Part shown: positions 41,199 through 52,155 of the stretch, piece by piece
Layout of the letters: every line of letters begins with the position of its first letter
Numbering within the stretch: position 1 is the stretch's first letter
Program-made: the position numbers and the translations under genes
The notes under the pieces: generated by a model
What the model was told of the DNA's origin: nothing
Databases searched by the model: none
What the model saw: only the letters and a program-made list of their open reading frames with translations
Assembly (NCBI GenBank): GCA_030867875.1
Contig: JAOWCC010001634.1
Coordinates: 31,701,867-31,765,866 of the forward strand
Source of the DNA: Actinernus sp. WN-2022
Lineage: Eukaryota > Cnidaria > Anthozoa > Actiniaria > Actinernidae
DNA length: 64,000 bases
Reading direction: 5' to 3'

Positions 41199-44100
41199 GT
41201 AAGTAGTTGCCGTGATATATATATATACAGCTATTTCAATTAATGTTGTCTGGGAGATAGGGAATAGGACATTAGGGAATAGGATATTAGGGCATTATAG
41301 CTAGGGACCAGACCGGGACCAGACGTGAATTATGGTTACGAGTCATACGACCTAGACGAAATAGTCGACCGCTTAGCTTGCGGTTTATTTATCCATTTTT
41401 AGCCTGTGTACAACCGTCCGATATTTTAAAAATGCGTTATCCCAGTTTCGTAGCCAGGTTTTTAAAATTTGTAGGTCCAAACAACCGCTCCGTAAGGGTC
41501 GCTTCTTGAGGAGTCCGGGAGCATGCTTCCCCGGGAAATTTTTAGATTTAGAATTTCGCAAATGCCTTCTGCTGCGCTTCCAGGTCATGTTTTGTGTATT
41601 TCGACAGCTCCTCAAGCCCAACATTCATTTGTAATAAGACAGAAGTAGGCTGTAAAATGTGTAGGCCCGGGCCTACGGGCCTATAGGCTAGATACGCCCT
41701 TGCGTTATCCCCTAATGCCACATACCTAATACAATGATATTCCAGAACGCCCTATTACCTATCTGCCAGACGACATTAATTGAAATAGCTGTATGACATT
41801 TTTTATTATTTTCCGCCTTACATTATTTTGTAAACACATTTCATGTACTAATCTTTGTTGTATCTCGTGACATTGAAATGGTTTCACCATGCACTGTTTC
41901 TGTCTTTCTGATCCAATCAAATTACAGACGGAGTTACGGTATAATAATTTTAATTAAAATAAGTGACAGTACGGTTAGGGTAACGCTACGAGCTTGCCGT
42001 ATTTTTGTCCAGTTTTCAGTTTTTAATACAACTCCAAGGTGGCCGGAGAACCACCTCCAATGCTATATGGAGGTCTACGAGGGCCTTTGATTTATCGTCC
42101 TTATCCGAGAAGACGTGAAGGGTACATACATACATATAACTTTATTTCCGTACGCTAGCCACTACAACAGTAAGCTTGTTTCCACGCGGGGCGTAACAAT
42201 AAATATATGTACAGATTAAAAACATATATTGATAAAAATCAGAAGAAATCTGCTATCAGCATAACTCGGTATCAGGAGCAGACACTCCTCTTGAATTGCC
42301 GTAAAGATTTGGCTCTTTTGGCCTCGTCTGGCAGGTTTATATTCCATAGCATAGCACCACTGTATTTGAAGCTTCGCTTGAGGAAACTTGTACGCGGTCT
42401 TGGAAGTGCTAGATCAGTTTCAGAGTTTCTTAGCTGATAGCGTTTATCGCAGTCACTTGTTTTAATAAAAGAGTTTCTCAAATATGGTGCGGATTGTTCA
42501 TTTAAGATTTTATAGATTAATATAGATTTCATTTGTTTACGTCTGGCTTGGAGGGTTTTCCATTCTAATTTAGCAAGTATATCAACGGATCTTGTGTCGT
42601 AATTCGTGCCTGTAATCACCCTAGCGGCTCGAGATTGAACTCTTTGCAATTTGTCTTTTAGAGTCTTGCCGCAAGTATCCCATAGTGGGGAACAATAGTC
42701 GAAGTAAGGTTGTACAAGTGATTTGTAAATTACTTCGAGTGAATCGGTGGGGACAAATGGCTTAATACCGGTATATACTTCATGGTAGTATTCCGTTCCA
42801 TATAGTCCCCGGGATATAGTCTCCCTGCATAATCATTTTTTCTACTGTTTTACAGTATTATGCAGGGAGACTATATGGAACGGAACACTACCATGAAGTA
42901 TATACCACGTGAAGGTCTGACCATTTACATTTCGAGCACGAGACTAGTGTTTCCCAAAAGCAGCCGCACCTTCTACTCAGTTATCTGAAGAACCTGAGTG
43001 TTAGTCAGGCCGGGGTTTGAACCCGCGACTTTCCGCACGACAGACAGGCGCTTAACCAGCGAGCTAATCGGTAGGCGGGTTGCACTCATACGACTGATCC
43101 GCTCTATAATCTATGCATTAATAATTACCTGAAAAAAAATTATTTCAAACTATCAAACTCATTAATAATTCACAAAGCAAAAACAAAGGAAATTAATAAA
43201 ATATCAGTGTCTTTTACTTCAAAATGGCCCGTTTGCTCGCCCCTTGTGAAAACAGAACTAATTTATTTCGCACTACAATTTTGGTACAAAAACAAAGATT
43301 GAAGTTATATCTTGAAATTTTGTGTTGTCTGCTTTCATACTAATAATATTATAACTTGTTCAGCTGCTATTATTTGCAATCATTGTTTTGGTTTTGGCCT
43401 CCAGAGATGCTCTTCTGAAGGTGATTGTGGTGCAAACAAGTGTTGCCTGTTTAACAAATTATGCTCACCAAAGCTGTTCAAGTACTCGACATGTCATCTC
43501 ACGGTAAGACACTGCGCACAGTTTCACCATACTCGTGATTCTACGGAAAGTAGTATATTTAACAAATTAATGTTTGCTACCCTGCTTGCAGAGCCTTCTT
43601 CCTTCAACTCCACGAAACGACAAGAAAAGAGACTGCGCTAACGGTTCGCCCAAAATTCTGGGCGAATCAACGGCCTGTTAAACCGGTTTATCAGCGCGCG
43701 GCAATTAGTTTTGTTTTACTCTGATGACCAAATCTGAGCCCACTTGACCGCCATTGTTGCAATGGGCTCGGGTTTGGTCATCAGCGTAAAAGAAAATTAG
43801 CCGCTGATAAACCGGTTTAACAGGCTTGACACGCCCATAATCTTGGGCGCACTGTTGGCGCATGCTCAATACGTAAACAACACGAATATTACAGAGCCTA
43901 CTTTTCTTCTCGTTTCTTCGAGTTGAAGTAGGGTACATGTATGGCTCCTAATCAGGCCTTTTGCAGGAATGCAATCACGTGGTTGTACTGGATGGCAAAA
44001 GAACCTTACTTCATTTATTTAAAGGGGCTGTGTCACGGTAAGACTTTACATTCGTTTTTCCGGGCCGGAAAGAGCTATTTCCACCGATTTTGATATGAAC

Positions 44101-47100
44101 TAACGAACCTCTCGGCCATGTGGGATGCTTAAAATGAAAGCAAATATTCAAAAATGACTAACAAACAGTGTATATAAACAGTCTCCAGGGAAAATATTGA
44201 AAATCCTTTCAATCAAGCATTGAGGGAGGGAAGTTTAACTGTTTGTATCCAATTAACAGCCACTAAACGAGCGATTACTCGATACATGCGCAGTACCATG
44301 ACATAGCCCCTTTAAAGGCCTTGTACGAGATCGGTAGTGTTTATTAACAAAACCTGTTTGTAAATGCTATTTTCCACCTCCAAGTCGATTGTCGATCTTT
44401 CTAAAACAGTTATGAAGTTTGTTTGCCATCCAGTAAAGCCTTTCCCAATGGGATCACGAGCTCAGTTCATTCATTATTGGAATGATATATCCGCACGGCA
44501 CTGCTTCCTGCAAAAGGCGTATTTACCGCGTTTTGCCTCATCGCGTGGTCTAAATTCATGAGGTGCTAGTCTCGCGAGTCCACAGCAATTATGACCATGC
44601 GTGACGCAAAGAAGTGGTAAATAAGAGGACATACCAAGGTAAATTATGATAAATAATGTAGTTATGATATCAAATCATGTTTGCCGCGTAGCACTAGTAA
44701 GTGTAAAGAATGTGATGTAAAGTGGTAAGCTGTAGTGCTAAGTGTGCACGCCCTACGAGGGAAAGAGAAAAAATATCTGACCCAAGTGGGACTCGAACCC
44801 AACGACCTCCAGGTTACATGTCTGGCGCTCTACCAACTGAGCTATCAAGTCAGATGAGAGCAATCGTAGGTATTGGTGCGTTTTATGGGGTCACGGCGAT
44901 TATTTATGTATATGTAGTTATGATATAAAATTATGTTTGCGCACCGCATAAAACGCACCAATACCCACGATTGCTCTCATCTGACTTGATACTGAGCTCA
45001 GTTGGTAGAGCGCCAGACATGTAACCTGGAGGTAGCTGGGTTCGAGTCCCACTTGGGTCAGACATTTTTTCTCTTTCCCTCGTAGGGCGTGCTTACCACT
45101 TACCACTTTACGTCACATTCTTAAATTATGATAACTTTGTTTCATACAACATCAAACTAAAAATAGTTAAAGTAAAGCCATTAAGAAATAAGCTGAAATT
45201 AACTTTTTTTCGCGCCCAGTTGTTACCCCAAAGCAAGGTCTCCCTAAAACTGCAATACTGAAAATAGGAAGTAGCTGCAATTTATAGTAAGTTACAGGTC
45301 CCGCAGCAGAAATATGCGCAATATCAGCATGATTGAGTAAACAGCGCCATTAACTGTTAGATCTAACCATAGTTAATAGAGTGGAATGGTTAGGAAACCC
45401 GGAAAATTTCAAAGGGGGCTAACAAAGGCGCTGCGGTTTATGTTGGAAGGGGGTAAGACAAAAGATTGTGCACGGTTATAGCTCATAACCAGGACGACGA
45501 CGGCTGTGACGACGGAACGTAGAAAAGTGTTTTCTCCTGAGATTTGATGCTTACTATTTCCTTTACTTGCCTTAAAGTGCCTTTTATAACCATATTTTCG
45601 AAAAATGTGATCAGGACAGAGTTCCGTTCAGGCCGAACGATAAACGGTGCAATTTACTGAACGACTGAACCCACACGTTTCTATTGGCTGATTCATTAAC
45701 ACATTGGAATTTCTATTGTGTTTTGTGCACGGTCACGGTTGAAACAAGCGAACAAAGACATATAACAAAGAAGGTCGATGGCTTTTATAACCATTCCACT
45801 CTATTAACTATGATCTACTATATATGATCTAACTGTTCATAGCGAACAAATGAAGTTATTAAAATTATGCAGTACATTTACCAAACTTAACGTGGACAGT
45901 ACTATAGCAGAATACGACGGAATATGTTTGTTGGGAACCCTAAAAGAACGTAAAAATAGCTACTTGCAGCATATGCATAAGAATATCTGAGCATCCAGAA
46001 ATTAAGAATTCTTCATACTTTGGTACCTGTTGGCCAACCTTGCTGTGATTAAATATACGGAAGAAAAAAAGGGGGATCACCATCTGCGTTTCGGAGATAT
46101 TTGGCAAAATATGGCAAGTGTAACTCCAAAACAGATTTTTCCGAGGAAGGACTGGGACGAGTTTCGTAAAAGTCGTCTTAAAACGCCCAGATGAACTTAT
46201 TTTTCGTTGCCAACGCTAAATGTTAAAATATGTGAGATTCTGTAAAACACCCAAACAGAGTTAGATTTCACCAAGATGCGCATTAGGTATGCGCATTGCA
46301 AAAGAAGGGAATCATTTTAAGCGCCATTGATATTGGTAATAATAATAATAATCAACTTTATTTATAGAGGGTAGACACATAACAGTATTACAACTGAAAA
46401 ACCAGTGGCCCTTCTACAATTAATATCATAAAATATAAAAACTCTGAATAACAATTACAAAATATAATTAATTTATGAGCAAGCTAAAAGACAAACGTAT
46501 CAATATTGGAACTATATGTACAGTGTACCTATATTAAAAATGGTAAAAATGTGACGCCAAAGGCAGAGCTAATATTTAAATAGTAAAATGTTCTATATCC
46601 TTATAAGTAGCAATAAAATATTCAAACATAGCTTTCTTGAAACTACCTAGACTCGGTTTTCTTTTTATTTCATTTGGGATCGTATTCCAGAAACGTGTAG
46701 TGGTACATATGTGCTCTTATTTCCAATGGTAATTATGCAGCCAATTAGAAAACAAGAATCTGACCAGGGAGAATAGGACATTGCGTATATGGGGTTGACC
46801 CGAGAATCACGCTTCAGCCAAGTTTTGGTTGCAATTTTCACTAGAAATTTGAAGCATTTGTACAAAAAGGTTCGATTTTTTTGTATCTGTCATGAACCAG
46901 TCCTAAATTTAGTTCAACTCTGGGACCTTAAGCAACCACGACGACGACGTATAGGAGTAATATGGTCTCTCTGCTTAGCACGGGTTGCTAACCTTGCTGC
47001 TGCGTTTTGTACACGCTGGCGTTTGGAGATTTCCGTGGCAGGTAAACCATATAAAAGTGAATTACAATAATCAAGCTTGGTCGTAATAAATAAAAATGCG

Positions 47101-50100
47101 TGTACTAGACGTTCAGTGCTGGACCTGCTTAAATACTTCCTTATTCCACCTATATGTTTGAGCGAGTGTAAAGCAGATCGGCATACTTTGTTAATGTGAC
47201 GAGACATAGTCAAATGACGATCGAAAATGCTTTGGTTTGTCATTGGTTCACAGGGAAGCCTTTTATGAGTTAATTGTGATTACTCGCTCCTATGATTGGC
47301 TGTCTGTGGGGAAAACCGCTCTAATTCTGTACATGTCTTTTGCTCTCTTAATACTCAGGGTATTACTCAATGCGGCTGCGGTGATGGTCTTGAGTGCCGA
47401 GTGACCAAGGAGTTCACCATCTTGGGACAAAGGATTCAACTTCGTCAATGCATGCCTTCAATGGAGAAACGCGAGGTTGAGCAGATCGAGGACGAGGACC
47501 TGAAGGCAATGATGGGACACGAAGAGAAGAGGTTCATCTTCGACGTGAGTCAACAGCTTTACTTTTTTTTGTTCGTTTCTCTGATTGGTTGATTTTTGGG
47601 TGCTTGCAAGACAGTCAACATCTAAATGACTGTCCTCGAGGGAAACAGTGAGTTTTGTTTCCCCGAGCTCGACATCCCCAATGTTCCCCGAGACGGAGAT
47701 TTGTTATATAGCACTGAACATTGATTATAACATTCCTTTTGCCTGAGTTATTATTTTCCCGCCTTTAGCTACAATAGCCAGTGGCGTGCGCGAGACATCA
47801 AACCATTTTCTGCCACGAAGTTAATTGTGTGTTTTCCTGTAAAATAACACTCCTATTCTATGGGTTTCCTGTGGGTCCTTCCCACAATTCTGCGAATATT
47901 ACCACAGGAAGCCCATATCAACGACTGAGGACGAGTCTGATCATGTGGCGGATACATTTGATTTGGCCTTTTCGGAATTGAAAAAAGGACTGGGACCGAG
48001 TATGTAACGTTAATCTAGCTAATTAACAAATGAACCCCGTCACGGGAAAGAGCATGTCGAAATTAGTAATTTCACTGAGTTTGGTTAGTGTTTTCATGGC
48101 AACATTACATTAGCATAATGACGTGTGTTTTCCTTAGTACCATACATGTGCAAAGTTTCAATTGTTCTTACCAACTATTTGCAAAGTTATTGTCCATTTT
48201 ATGATTTGTCCCTCAGGCTTTGCAAACGAATGAAGTAATAGACCACCTCATTTCCATATTGAAAAAAATCTATATATGAGATATTGACAAATGGAAAACG
48301 CCACCCTTCCTCATTTCGAAAGGATTTTCATTAGATCAACCTATTTTTGGGGTCATATACACTTTAAGGTGGATCGCCTGGATTTCCCTGGGACGCACCA
48401 TACCCACTTTGAACGGCTGATACTCCACTGTCAGAGCTCGGTCGGGCAAGCCACCTCTATTTACTAGAAATAGAATAAACTTTCCAAAAATGTAGGTTTG
48501 TTTGACATCGGTGTTACCATAGCAACACAGCGTTGACGTCATGTATTTTACATATTAATTTTCTCGAAATCTAGACCTACACTTTTAAAACGACCTAGTG
48601 TCCCTTGTAGTCTAAATGTAGGCCTTCAAGACTGCAAAGTTTAAAAAATTGTACGAGAGCGTTTTCGAGCAGTTCCGGCAGTAGCGAAGAGTAGCAAGCG
48701 TGTATGGTAAACTTGTTAGTTCAAAAGCACACAAGTATGTAGAATCTAGACAAAAGAGAAATTTCGGAAAGACACAAGCTATCAACAAAATGATACAGCA
48801 ATGAAGCTTGCGTGGATGAATGTAAAAGTTCCCTGTATTTTTGTTTTTATTCCGCGCCCTTAAAATGATTCAATGCTATTGAAATTTACAGGGACAGGGT
48901 AGTACATGTTGAATTTCAGGTGAAAATATTAAAAATAATATTTATCGACTAGTTTTCGAATTACAGCTTCCTTAGCAAATACGTTACTATTTTGAGAAAA
49001 ATGAGCATATTTATGACATTACTTATGATTCCATAAACCGAAATCGAGTAAAGCAAATTTAGTGGAATAAAATTTTCATCAGTGGGAAGTAGTCATTTGC
49101 CACAGGTATGAAATATGCTAAAAACCTCGCTTGAATCGGTCTGGAAAACACAGTTCTCGACGACTAAACAGGAAGTAAGGCGAATTGTATATTTTTTAAA
49201 CGAAAATATTCAACCCAATTTTGTTCGAAAACGCTTTCATACAATTTTTTTAAACTTTGCAGTCTTGAAGGCCTACATTTAGGCTACAAGGGACACTAGG
49301 TCGTTTTAAAAGTTTAGGTCTTGATTTCAAGAAAATTGATGATATGTAAAATGACGTCAACGCTGTGTTGCTATGGTAACACCGATGTCAAACAAACCTA
49401 CATTTTTGGAAAGTTTATTCTAATTTCTAGTAAATGGGTGAAGTGGCTTGCCCGACCGAGCTTTAACAGTGGAGTATCAGCCGTTCAAATTTGGGTATGG
49501 TGCGTCCCAGGAAAATCCAGGTGAGCCACCTTAAGAGCAGTGTACAGTGTAAACAAACGTACCTACTTTTTTCGCTAAATGTTTGATTTTGGAGTGATTT
49601 CGTCGCTTAATCGATCCACTATCGTAAAAAAGAGAGAAGCTATTTGTCAGAGACCTTTCATTAACTGATTTATTTCTGATTAAATTCAAATGTTCTTCAT
49701 ATACTTAAAACGCTTACGATATTTTTTTTGCGGCAAATGCGAGGAAAAACCACGTGCCCCATACCAGGATGCATGTTCCCAGATCAGCCTATTTTTTTAG
49801 AATGAAGTTGCCGCGAAAAAAGAAATGAGAAGCCTTGCGAACGGTAATTTTATGCAACGTTGCACTAGACAAACAATGTTTCCTAATTATTTATGAGAAG
49901 AGATAGTGTCTTGCGTACAATGAGAAAATCTCGCCGTAAAATAAGCATTTATTGCCTTCCGCTCGGGGTTTGGTCCTAGAAATAACCCGATCTGGGAATA
50001 TGCTGACTCACAGACCAACCATCGGGAGATGGACGTTCCTGGTAACTGGACTCCTGGAAAAAAGGTATAAATTTGTTTACTTAAGAATGTCGACTGTGTT

Positions 50101-51125
50101 CAGTAGATGTTCAGTAGATTTTCTTCTCTGACAAATATTTTTCCCTTCTTTTCTCAGAGGTGCAGCAATGAGGCCGACTGTGGGGAAAACAGATGTTGCT
50201 TATTCGGCAAATTTTGCGCCAAGAAAATCCCCAAGTACATGACATGCTTTTTGACGGTAAGAGGTTGTCTTGAAGGAAGCGTAGTAGAGACTGATAATGC
50301 GTCCAGAATATAAAGAGCAGACAAGAGACGTACTTGGGTAGAAATGGTGCCGTATTTCCGTGGGGAATGGGTTCTAATTGTTGCTGAACTTCGTTTCAAC
50401 GCCGTCTCAAAACATCACAACGTTAATCTATTGTTCACTTTAACCAATCGCCTCGTGTCTATGAATTGCAGCGCGGGGAAAACATTCGGTAAGCTCTGCT
50501 AGAATCATGCTGTGTTGCGTAACGGCAGCCAAGCGGCCAAGACATGTCACGGGTCACGAAAATATGCTTGGAAAGTGCTGCAAATAACATGGTATTTTCT
50601 CGTTGGAATGGTCCCGAATTTGTAGTTTCCTTTTAAGAGCACAAACTAAAGCACACTACTCTTAACTAAACAAAGACATTTAGCGCCTATAAAAAATCAA
50701 ACCCAAACCATAACTCACATTTTAAACCAAACCCTAACCGTCACTAATCCCTTATCACTACGCCACGAGGGATTTCGCTTCCGACGACCGCTTTTTTAGA
50801 ACTTTTATATTGCTTTTGTCATTAGCATGCCCATACAATACACAGTATTGTTTCGTTACTATATATTGTATTCTTACAACACTGCTGAAAGTATATAATT
50901 TGCAATTCAAATATTCGGGTTTCTTACACCGAAAAAGAACCAATAAGATACAACCTTTTCGATAAACATTGTTGTTTTGAATTTCTTCCACTTTTCTGTT
51001 ACCAACAGAACATGCACAAGTGCGGATGTCAGAATGGGCTGGAGTGTCGCGTCACCACAACCATAACCATCCCTATCATTGGCTCAAAGATACCCATCAG
51101 ACAGTGCGTGCCGCCCAAAGAGTAA
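41118..51125 (+). CDS. Secreted precursor with two ten-cysteine AVIT/colipase-like domains (5 exons, 193 aa)
   Basis: The exons are 41118-41198, 43405-43503, 47359-47544, 50158-50256 and 51009-51125, all phase 0. Residues 1-17 are a signal peptide (MKAVLISLAVLVVAVVA), and 18-23 DERERR ends in a furin-type site. Domain 1 (28-91) has Cys 29, 35, 40, 41, 47, 57, 65, 67, 73 and 91; domain 2 (123-188) has Cys 124, 130, 135, 136, 142, 152, 160, 162, 168 and 188. The spacing C-x5-C-x4-CC-x5-C-x9-C, then C-x-C-x5-C and a last C, fits the colipase / Dickkopf-C / AVIT fold of prokineticins, astakines and some venom peptides. An acidic linker (about 99-116) lies between KR at 97-98 and KR at 117-118. 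It could release two mature peptides. Receptor and role are unknown; an extracellular Wnt-antagonist or cytokine-like role is speculation. Confidence 0.85.
42094..43072 (-). mobile_element. tRNA-derived SINE split by a LINE
   Basis: The left piece 42094-42121 (cgtccttatccgagaagacg) and right piece 42907-43072 (tRNA-like head with gggtttgaacccgcgac) match the SINE at 1231-1402. The LINE between them carries a 9-bp TSD, so the SINE was there first. In intron 1 of the cysteine-rich gene, antisense. Confidence 0.75.
42122..42906 (-). mobile_element. 5'-truncated LINE inserted in the SINE
   Basis: A 9-bp TSD ACGTGAAGG flanks it (42113-42121, 42907-42915). The reverse strand encodes the C-terminal end of a non-LTR reverse transcriptase protein (VIYKSLVQPYFDYCSPLWDT; LQRVQSRAARVITG; frame 42272-42649). 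The 3' end is tacatacataca. Its 5' end carries an inverted duplication: 42768-42833 pairs with 42857-42907. Confidence 0.85.
43405..43503 (+). CDS. Cysteine-rich gene exon 2 (domain 1, first half)
   Basis: 33 codons, from RCSSEGDCGANKCC to TCHLT, carrying six cysteines. Same length and same cut point as exon 4. The acceptor is cctccag and the donor gtaaga. Confidence 0.88.
43590..43935. mobile_element. Fold-back MITE in intron 2
   Basis: ggcctgttaaaccggtttat pairs with gataaaccggtttaacaggc, and cttcaactccacgaaacgac with gtttcttcgagttgaag. About 345 bp, starting 87 bases after exon 2. Confidence 0.65.
44018..44316. mobile_element. 299-bp MITE, TTTAAAGGGGCT family
   Basis: TTTAAAGGGGCTGTGTCA and TGACATAGCCCCTTTAAA bound it. 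A partial relative lies at 34400-34647 next to sorting nexin exon 13. Confidence 0.7.
44778..44852 (-). pseudogene. tRNA-Thr(UGU)-like sequence, probably not functional
   Basis: 75 nt with A-box tagctcagttggtagagc and B-box gggttcgagtccca, and anticodon loop CATGTAA (anticodon TGT). The base at position 33 is A instead of the invariant T, and the anticodon and T stems each have a mismatch. No CCA is encoded, as usual in eukaryotes. Confidence 0.6.
44982..45060 (+). pseudogene. tRNA-Thr(UGU)-like sequence, second arm
   Basis: Same unit as 44778-44852 with an extra ctg in the D region (gatactgagctc), making 79 nt and breaking the usual spacing. The anticodon loop CATGTAA is shared. Confidence 0.6.
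45369..45811. mobile_element. 443-bp MITE with ATAGTTAATAGAGTGG ends
   Basis: atagttaatagagtggaatg and cattccactctattaactat are exact complements. Flanks GATCTAACC and GATCTACTA may be a decayed 9-bp TSD. In intron 2. Confidence 0.7.
45812..46330. other. Intron 2, unassigned
   Basis: No gene or element recognised between the MITE and the LINE tail. Confidence 0.4.
46331..47250 (-). pseudogene. LINE 3' fragments, antisense in intron 2
   Basis: The reverse strand gives SRHINKVCRSALHSLKHI, RKYLSRSSTERLVHAF and LDYCNSLLYGLPATEIS (frame 46914-47243), then RFWNTIPNEIKRKPSLGSFK near 46590-46690. The 3' end is a (TTA) run at 46337-46352. Two different LINE pieces may be joined near 46900, since the connecting part is missing. 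Confidence 0.8.
47359..47544 (+). CDS. Cysteine-rich gene exon 3 (domain 1, second half and linker)
   Basis: 62 codons: GITQCGCGDGLECRV gives three of the four remaining cysteines and LRQCMP the tenth, then the acidic linker between two KR sites, ending FIFD. The donor is gtgagt. Confidence 0.88.
48363..49532. mobile_element. 1.17-kb fold-back element in intron 3
   Basis: Arms of about 305 bp (48363-48672, 49228-49532) are nearly identical complements: gtgttaccatagcaacacag against ctgtgttgctatggtaacac. The ends read ctttaaggtggatcgcctgg and ccaggtgagccaccttaag. The centre shows no gene. Confidence 0.75.
50158..50256 (+). CDS. Cysteine-rich gene exon 4 (domain 2, first half)
   Basis: 33 codons, from RCSNEADCGENRCCLFGKFC to TCFLT. 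It is a clear duplicate of exon 2 with all six cysteines kept. The acceptor is ttctcag and the donor gtaaga. Confidence 0.9.
51009..51125 (+). CDS. Cysteine-rich gene exon 5 and stop
   Basis: 38 codons plus TAA: NMHKCGCQNGLECRVTTT and on to IRQCVPPKE. It matches the first half of exon 3 with the four remaining cysteines; the linker of exon 3 is absent here. Confidence 0.88.
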   Translation, partial: NMHKCGCQNGLECRVTTTITIPIIGSKIPIRQCVPPKE

Positions 51126-51224
51126 CCTGCCTTAAGTACCCGCTGCATCGTGGGACAGTTTCTTTGTCAATGATTGATCAGTGAACTAGTTGTTATGTAG
51201 CGTGTCGATACAAAAGGACTGGAC

Positions 51225-51230
51225 AATAAA
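51225..51230 (+). terminator. Poly(A) signal of the cysteine-rich gene
   Basis: AATAAA, 100 bases after the stop codon, followed by a T-rich stretch near 51255. Cleavage would be expected about 10-25 bases downstream. Confidence 0.65.
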
Positions 51231-51249
51231 TGAACAGTAGAATTCAAAC

Positions 51250-52040
51250 AGATAGATTTGTCTTTTCCTTGTCTCATTGAAATGTTGTATTCTTTAGGGA
51301 TTGCCATTATTTATGGCCTTTTGGATTCGAAACCAAGGTATAACATTTCACATTCGTGGCCATCAATCATCCCCCCAGTCAGTCAACACACAAACACCAA
51401 TACCTTTGCTCACGCACGGGAACCATATCAGAAAACCGTATCAAAAGAAGACCTGCATGGTTTTAGGTTATTTTAAACAACGAGAAACCAATTAGAAGAG
51501 TAATGCAGTACCGCTCGAGACCTGTATTCTGATTGGAATCATTATACTGTAGCTCTATTGTTTTTGTACCGCTCGTTCTAAAGGTTAGGGTGTTTTGTAT
51601 TGTTGGGTAAGCCAATACTGTGGCTCGTTTCGAGCCTTTCTGACTGAGTCAAAATGAATACAGAGACGGCACTGGTGAAGGTTTTTGTGGGACAGAGAAC
51701 TTAGCGGCTGCAAGGAATTTCAAACGCTATTTGTGTCATTTTGAGTGAACGATATTTGATTTTTTTTCTCAAAAGTTACGGTAGTGCCGCCCTTAGTTAT
51801 CCTAATGTCATATCGACTTCAGATTTCATCCACCGCACTTTCATTCAAACTTAACTAATTAAACTCCTTTCACTTGTGCCAAAATGATGTATTCCCAAAT
51901 AACTTCATCAGTGCTTTCTTAGAATTTCGAGAAATGTACTATAATAATTGCATTCTAAACGTCCAACCACCTCCCTGTTGACTAAAACCTGGTTCACACT
52001 AGCAATGCAGTGATAAGCGCACGCAACATACGAAGACGCA
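51250..52040. other. Intergenic, no gene seen
   Basis: Two overlapping short frames at 51258-51495 have no recognisable domain. Confidence 0.45.
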
Positions 52041-52043
52041 GTA

Positions 52044-52155
52044 ATGTACGTTGTCCACCGGATAAATCCCTATCCAGTGAATAAAATAAGCTAGTTTGGT
52101 TAACACTTATCCACTGGACAGGGATTTATCCAGTGGATAGCGTTATATCCACCCT
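52044..52155. mobile_element. Small palindromic MITE
   Basis: gtccaccggataaatcc at the left and ggatagcgttatatccaccc at the right, with inner cactggacagggatttatcc. It touches the 5' end of the next LINE. Confidence 0.55.

Larger units (their letters stand above)
44706..45122. repeat. Inverted pair of tRNA-Thr-like units
   Basis: Arms 44706-44888 and 44944-45122 are near-complementary, separated by about 55 bp. Each contains one tRNA-like unit (see next two entries) and flanks such as cgccctacgagggaaagaga. This is either a palindromic SINE-like element or a snap-back duplication. Confidence 0.75.

Noticed and set aside
44778..44852. Functional tRNA-Thr gene
   Set aside because: The invariant T33 is A, two stems have mismatches, and the unit is part of a palindromic repeat.
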